Shown piece by piece: positions 24,135 to 26,676 of a stretch of 26,676 nucleotides of DNA. The position numbers and the translations under genes are program-made. How positions within the stretch are numbered: position 1 is the first letter of the stretch; the number at the start of each line of letters is the position of its first letter. Source of the stretch: Gammaproteobacteria bacterium (GTDB lineage Bacteria > Pseudomonadota > Gammaproteobacteria > JAABTG01); contig JASJBY010000011.1 of NCBI GenBank assembly GCA_030066245.1, forward strand, positions 1 to 26,676, in the 5' to 3' direction. Below the pieces are notes generated by a model. The model was given only the letters and a program-made list of their open reading frames with translations. It searched no databases and was not told the origin of the DNA.

Positions 24135-25019
24135 CTACTCTTCCAGGGGGCTGCGGTACTCAGCGGGAAAGGTACCTGCTGGAGGCATGGCCTCCCCGGT
24201 GGTCAGGTCGTCCTCCTCGCCGAACAGGACGTTGCGTACCCCGCCCACCACCTGCGACATTTCGGGCGTCACCGTGCCGAAACCGTTGCGCAGCTCGATC
24301 ATCAGCTTGGAGCGGTTAATCTCGTCCCGCGTCAGCCTGATGAGCTGGAGCACCTCTTTGCTGTCCAGGTAAATGTCTGCAGCCACCAAGGCCACTGAGC
24401 CGCCGCCTCCGGTGTCGGCTTGAACCACCAGCCTGTAGTATTGGCGGAAGCGTTCGCTTAATCGCCCACCGGAGCGGCGACCGCCCCGGGCGGCGGGCAG
24501 GCGCGTGTGGCGACTGCTTTCGTTCACCAGGACTTGCTGCAAGCCGCGAGCCGTCATTTTCTGACCGAGCTCCAGGCTCAGGCGGCGCTCCAGGCTGTCC
24601 GATGTTGCCTGTACCGACGCCTCGATGCGCGGCAGCTCAGCCTCCATGTGTGAGAGCATCTCGAGATATTTTTCTCCGAGCTGCTGTGCGATCTGTTGGC
24701 AACCAGAATCGTCGTCAGCCCCCTCGCATTTGCTCTCCCGATAGAGCTGCCATTGCCGGTCCAGCTCACCGATGATGTCCTGCAGGCTCGTTTCCATATC
24801 CCGGGCAACCCGCCCCGTTTCTTTAACGTTCTCTACCACGGTGGTTGGAAACAGGCGAATGGCCGGCGGCTCAGCTGCCGCGGCACCCGTCACGGCAAAC
24901 GCTCCCAGAATCGCGACGAGGCAGAGCGGGGCCGTGCCTGGAAGATGACGAGGACCCGTGTGCTGGCGTTTGGCGGCCGGGTTGCCAGTACGCCTGGACT
25001 TTGGAGCGAAACGATGCAC
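24135..25019 (-). CDS. secreted helical protein, first gene of the envelope operon
   Basis: A 294-residue protein of unknown family. A long basic N-region leads into a hydrophobic stretch (about 30-48) ending TGAAAAEPPA, a probable signal peptide. The mature protein is mostly helical (about 60-180, with SLQDIIGELDRQWQLYRESK and IEASVQATSDSLERRLSLEL). It then has a Gly/Arg-rich linker, a mixed segment with YYRLVVQADTGGGGSVALVAADIYLDSKE, and a final helical and acidic tail. The GTG at 25019 is preferred because AAGGAGG stands 5 bp upstream, the strongest ribosome site of the set. As the leading gene it may set expression of the whole cluster. It could be a periplasmic stalk or adaptor; this is inference from context only. 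Confidence 0.72.
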   Translation of the reverse strand: MHRFAPKSRRTGNPAAKRQHTGPRHLPGTAPLCLVAILGAFAVTGAAAAEPPAIRLFPTTVVENVKETGRVARDMETSLQDIIGELDRQWQLYRESKCEGADDDSGCQQIAQQLGEKYLEMLSHMEAELPRIEASVQATSDSLERRLSLELGQKMTARGLQQVLVNESSRHTRLPAARGGRRSGGRLSERFRQYYRLVVQADTGGGGSVALVAADIYLDSKEVLQLIRLTRDEINRSKLMIELRNGFGTVTPEMSQVVGGVRNVLFGEEDDLTTGEAMPPAGTFPAEYRSPLEE

Positions 25020-25353
25020 ATCAACCTCCTTCGGGGTTGGGTATTTCGAGCCGGCTGGGTCTGTACGCAGGAAAGGAGGACCGTGGAACGTGCGACCGTC
25101 GGGCGGTTAATCCACCCCTTTCAGTCGCAGGTGGCGTTCTCGCCTCGCGGGTGAAATCAACGCCCCGCGCCGTCAATGTGCCGAGAAGCGTTGGCCGGGA
25201 AAGGGACGCTGGGCAACTCACGCCCCAAGGCTTCCGGGACCCGCGCCAGGCACGCAATCAGCACGATTCTCTCCGGACCGGCGAGTAACGGTCTGATAGC
25301 CTACCTCGCAACGCGGTCCAATAATTCCACGTATCCAGTTATTTTGCGTAATA

Positions 25354-25359
25354 AGTATA
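25354..25359 (-). promoter_or_regulatory. possible -10 element for the envelope operon
   Basis: On the reverse strand TATACT occurs in the A+T-rich patch, about 335 bp before the first operon start. No good -35 hexamer stands 16-18 bp upstream, so support is weak. If used, the operon would have a long leader. Confidence 0.25.
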
Positions 25360-25443
25360 GCCGAGGCGACTGAAACTGAACGCAACTGGTCCGCCGAAGG
25401 CTCGAATCCATCACAGTGATGTGGTGTCGGTGGCTTCGGGATC

Positions 25444-25510
25444 ACCAACGGCATTCAGGCCTGTACCCTCCCGCAAAGCAGGCCTGAGCGACGTGCCTTC
25501 GGGCGTTGGT
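25444..25510. repeat. nested inverted repeat
   Basis: TCAGGCCTG (25455-25463) pairs with CAGGCCTGA (25479-25487), and outside it ACCAACG (25444-25450) pairs with CGTTGGT (25504-25510). Together they could form a two-level stem-loop in RNA or a cruciform. No T-tract follows on either strand. Confidence 0.5.
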
Positions 25511-25811
25511 ATGGTCAACGGCGAGGGATTATTCGAAATGACTTAAGGGAAGCCTTGTAAGGCACTGAGAATTAGATTTTAACTAGCGCTCCCTGTCGAG
25601 TGCTCCGTACCAGCGTCCTCGGCCGGTATGGCGGCTATAGCCGCTGCCGGACCGTATCGGAAAGCGCGCCCGCGCCTCGGGAGGTCGCCTAGCAGGCGGG
25701 GCGGGCCTCGCACAGGGTAGGCTAGTGTTGACCAAACGGCAGCGGGTACGACTGCCAGGATGCTCCCGGCGCCGAGTGACGCGCTGAGAAAGCATCTTTG
25801 ACGCCTGTGCT

Positions 25812-25859
25812 GGGAGCCGCTTGCCGGCCGGTCGCCTGAAGCTTCAACCTTCGGCTCCC
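25812..25859 (-). terminator. stem-loop after the ATCase-like gene, possible terminator
   Basis: GGGAGCCG (25812-25819) and CGGCTCCC (25852-25859) form an 8-bp stem enclosing a loop that holds a second palindrome, TGAAGCTTCA (25837-25846). It begins 25 bp beyond the stop codon of the leftward gene. No U-run is visible, so termination is a guess from position. Confidence 0.4.
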
Positions 25860-25884
25860 GGCCCGTAATCTGTCCACGCGGAGC

Positions 25885-26676
25885 TTATGCCATGATGGCG
25901 GTAAACAACGCCATGGCCAGGTAGACCGCGCCACGGGCCTGGGCGAAGTACCCGTTGTGAGACGAGTGGTTAAGCTGAGTGGCGGCCTCATCGTCTTGAA
26001 TCTCGGGGTTCAGGACCATGGCATCCGGCTTGAGATAGGAGATCGCCTCGATGAGCTTCATGCGCGGCATACGGACTTGTTGCGGCTGGTGCACGTAAAT
26101 GACGTCCATCTCCGGAAACAATTCACGGCCAGCCTCCATGTCAGCGGCGACTGGGTACAGGTTCTTCATGGTGTCTATGCGCAGTCCTGACGCTTCCAAC
26201 TCTTCTCTCTGACCGGGACCGAAACCGGGCTCGACCCGCTCTAGCAGCACGATGCGCTCCACGGCCTCGGAGAAGTGCGCAAGCAACAACAGGAAGCTGC
26301 GCATAGTGCGTGTGCGGTATGGGTCTCCAATCAGCGCTATCTGAAGGCGTTCATCCGGGGGTGGGTTGTCGAGCAGTAAAGACGGCCGCCACTTGACCAG
26401 GGTGTAGAGGTCCGCCATGGCGTGGAAGGGATATTCATTGGCGCCGTCGCCGGCGCTGATCACGGGCACGCGGAAGCCTGTCAGCATGTCCTGGAGCGAC
26501 TTCGGATCCAGGGTGCGCAACACGGCTACATCGGCGTAGTTGTTGCAGAGCTCGGCGACCTCGTCGGCCGCGTTATGTCGCCGGCGGAGCTTCTCGACGG
26601 GCTCGTCGATGCTGAGCAGACTGCCACCGAGGCGCAGCCAAGCGCTGTTGAATGCCGGGCAGCCGGTGCAGGGCGA
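25885..26676 (-). CDS. aspartate carbamoyltransferase-like protein with altered active site (N-terminus beyond window)
   Basis: The reverse frame is open from the right edge to a TAA ending at 25885, giving 263 visible residues. The fold is clearly carbamoyltransferase: F-N-S-A-W-L-R-L-G-G aligns with the F-E-x-A-x-x-R-L-G-G helix, then VAVLRTLDP, VISAGDGANE, LYTLVKW, IALIGDPYRTRTMRS, MDVIYVHQPQ and a final YFAQARGAVYLAMALF. However, the carbamoyl-phosphate motif S-T-R-T-R, expected just before that helix, reads P-C-T-G-C, and HPTQ in the GDGANE loop reads YPFH. The usual late HPLPR is replaced by LNPEIQ. This is therefore probably a non-catalytic or altered-substrate paralogue, not housekeeping PyrB. 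No pyrC or regulatory-chain gene is visible beside it. Confidence 0.8.
   Translation of the reverse strand, partial: SPCTGCPAFNSAWLRLGGSLLSIDEPVEKLRRRHNAADEVAELCNNYADVAVLRTLDPKSLQDMLTGFRVPVISAGDGANEYPFHAMADLYTLVKWRPSLLLDNPPPDERLQIALIGDPYRTRTMRSFLLLLAHFSEAVERIVLLERVEPGFGPGQREELEASGLRIDTMKNLYPVAADMEAGRELFPEMDVIYVHQPQQVRMPRMKLIEAISYLKPDAMVLNPEIQDDEAATQLNHSSHNGYFAQARGAVYLAMALFTAIMA

Larger units (their letters stand above)
25020..25884. other. long non-coding region with inverted repeats
   Basis: These 865 bp separate the envelope operon from the ATCase-like gene; both run leftward. No supported gene is present. An A+T-rich patch at about 25315-25380 contrasts with the surroundings and may be the operon promoter region. 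Several inverted repeats are listed separately, and an exact 14-bp palindrome GCGGCTATAGCCGC lies at 25631-25644. Confidence 0.6.

Noticed and set aside
25399..25409. GGCTCGAATCC, resembling a tRNA T-loop
   Set aside because: The flanking stem is mismatched and no cloverleaf can be formed.

Overview
The window is about 26.7 kb of high-GC DNA that reads like the chromosome of a gammaproteobacterium. Supporting this are the N-acetylglutaminylglutamine amide (NAGGN) osmolyte genes, purKE, a PBP4-type dacB and many envelope lipoproteins. The osmolyte genes suggest a salt-tolerant organism, perhaps near the Ectothiorhodospiraceae; that placement is inference.

Left part (1-8370). A leftward pair makes the osmolyte NAGGN: the amidotransferase asnO, then a GNAT/ATP-grasp synthetase cut by the window edge. 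Next come a YkgJ-type Cys-cluster protein, a SIMPL-domain protein divergent from a secreted cupin, and a leftward pair of a Rap1a/Tai-like secreted protein and a small Cys-containing protein. A 246-bp element with terminal inverted repeats lies before purK-purE, which overlap by ATGA in the less usual order.

Middle part (8371-18330). An OPT-family transporter runs convergent to purKE. A PBP4-type D,D-carboxypeptidase (dacB) follows after 621 bp without a convincing gene. A second copy of the interspersed repeat then carries several hairpins. A class 3 lipase gene is intact except for one in-frame TAG. A DASS/SLC13 anion transporter follows, then a lipoprotein made of two copies of one 131-residue domain joined by six 20-residue repeats. 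This stretch looks the most accessory.

Right part (18331-25019). Seven leftward genes form what looks like one envelope machine. In transcription order they are a secreted helical protein, a small lipoprotein, a four-helix MotA/TolQ/ExbB-like channel subunit, a TolR/ExbD-like subunit with a long periplasmic coiled coil, a 557-residue lipoprotein, a membrane-anchored SPOR-like protein and a lytic transglycosylase. I know no named system with this composition. It is the best candidate here for an undescribed system: a proton-driven complex that controls peptidoglycan cleavage.

Right edge (25020-26676). About 865 bp of non-coding DNA with nested inverted repeats precedes the C-terminal part of an aspartate-carbamoyltransferase-like protein. 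It has lost both the carbamoyl-phosphate-binding SxRTR motif and the HPTQ motif, so it is probably not a normal PyrB.
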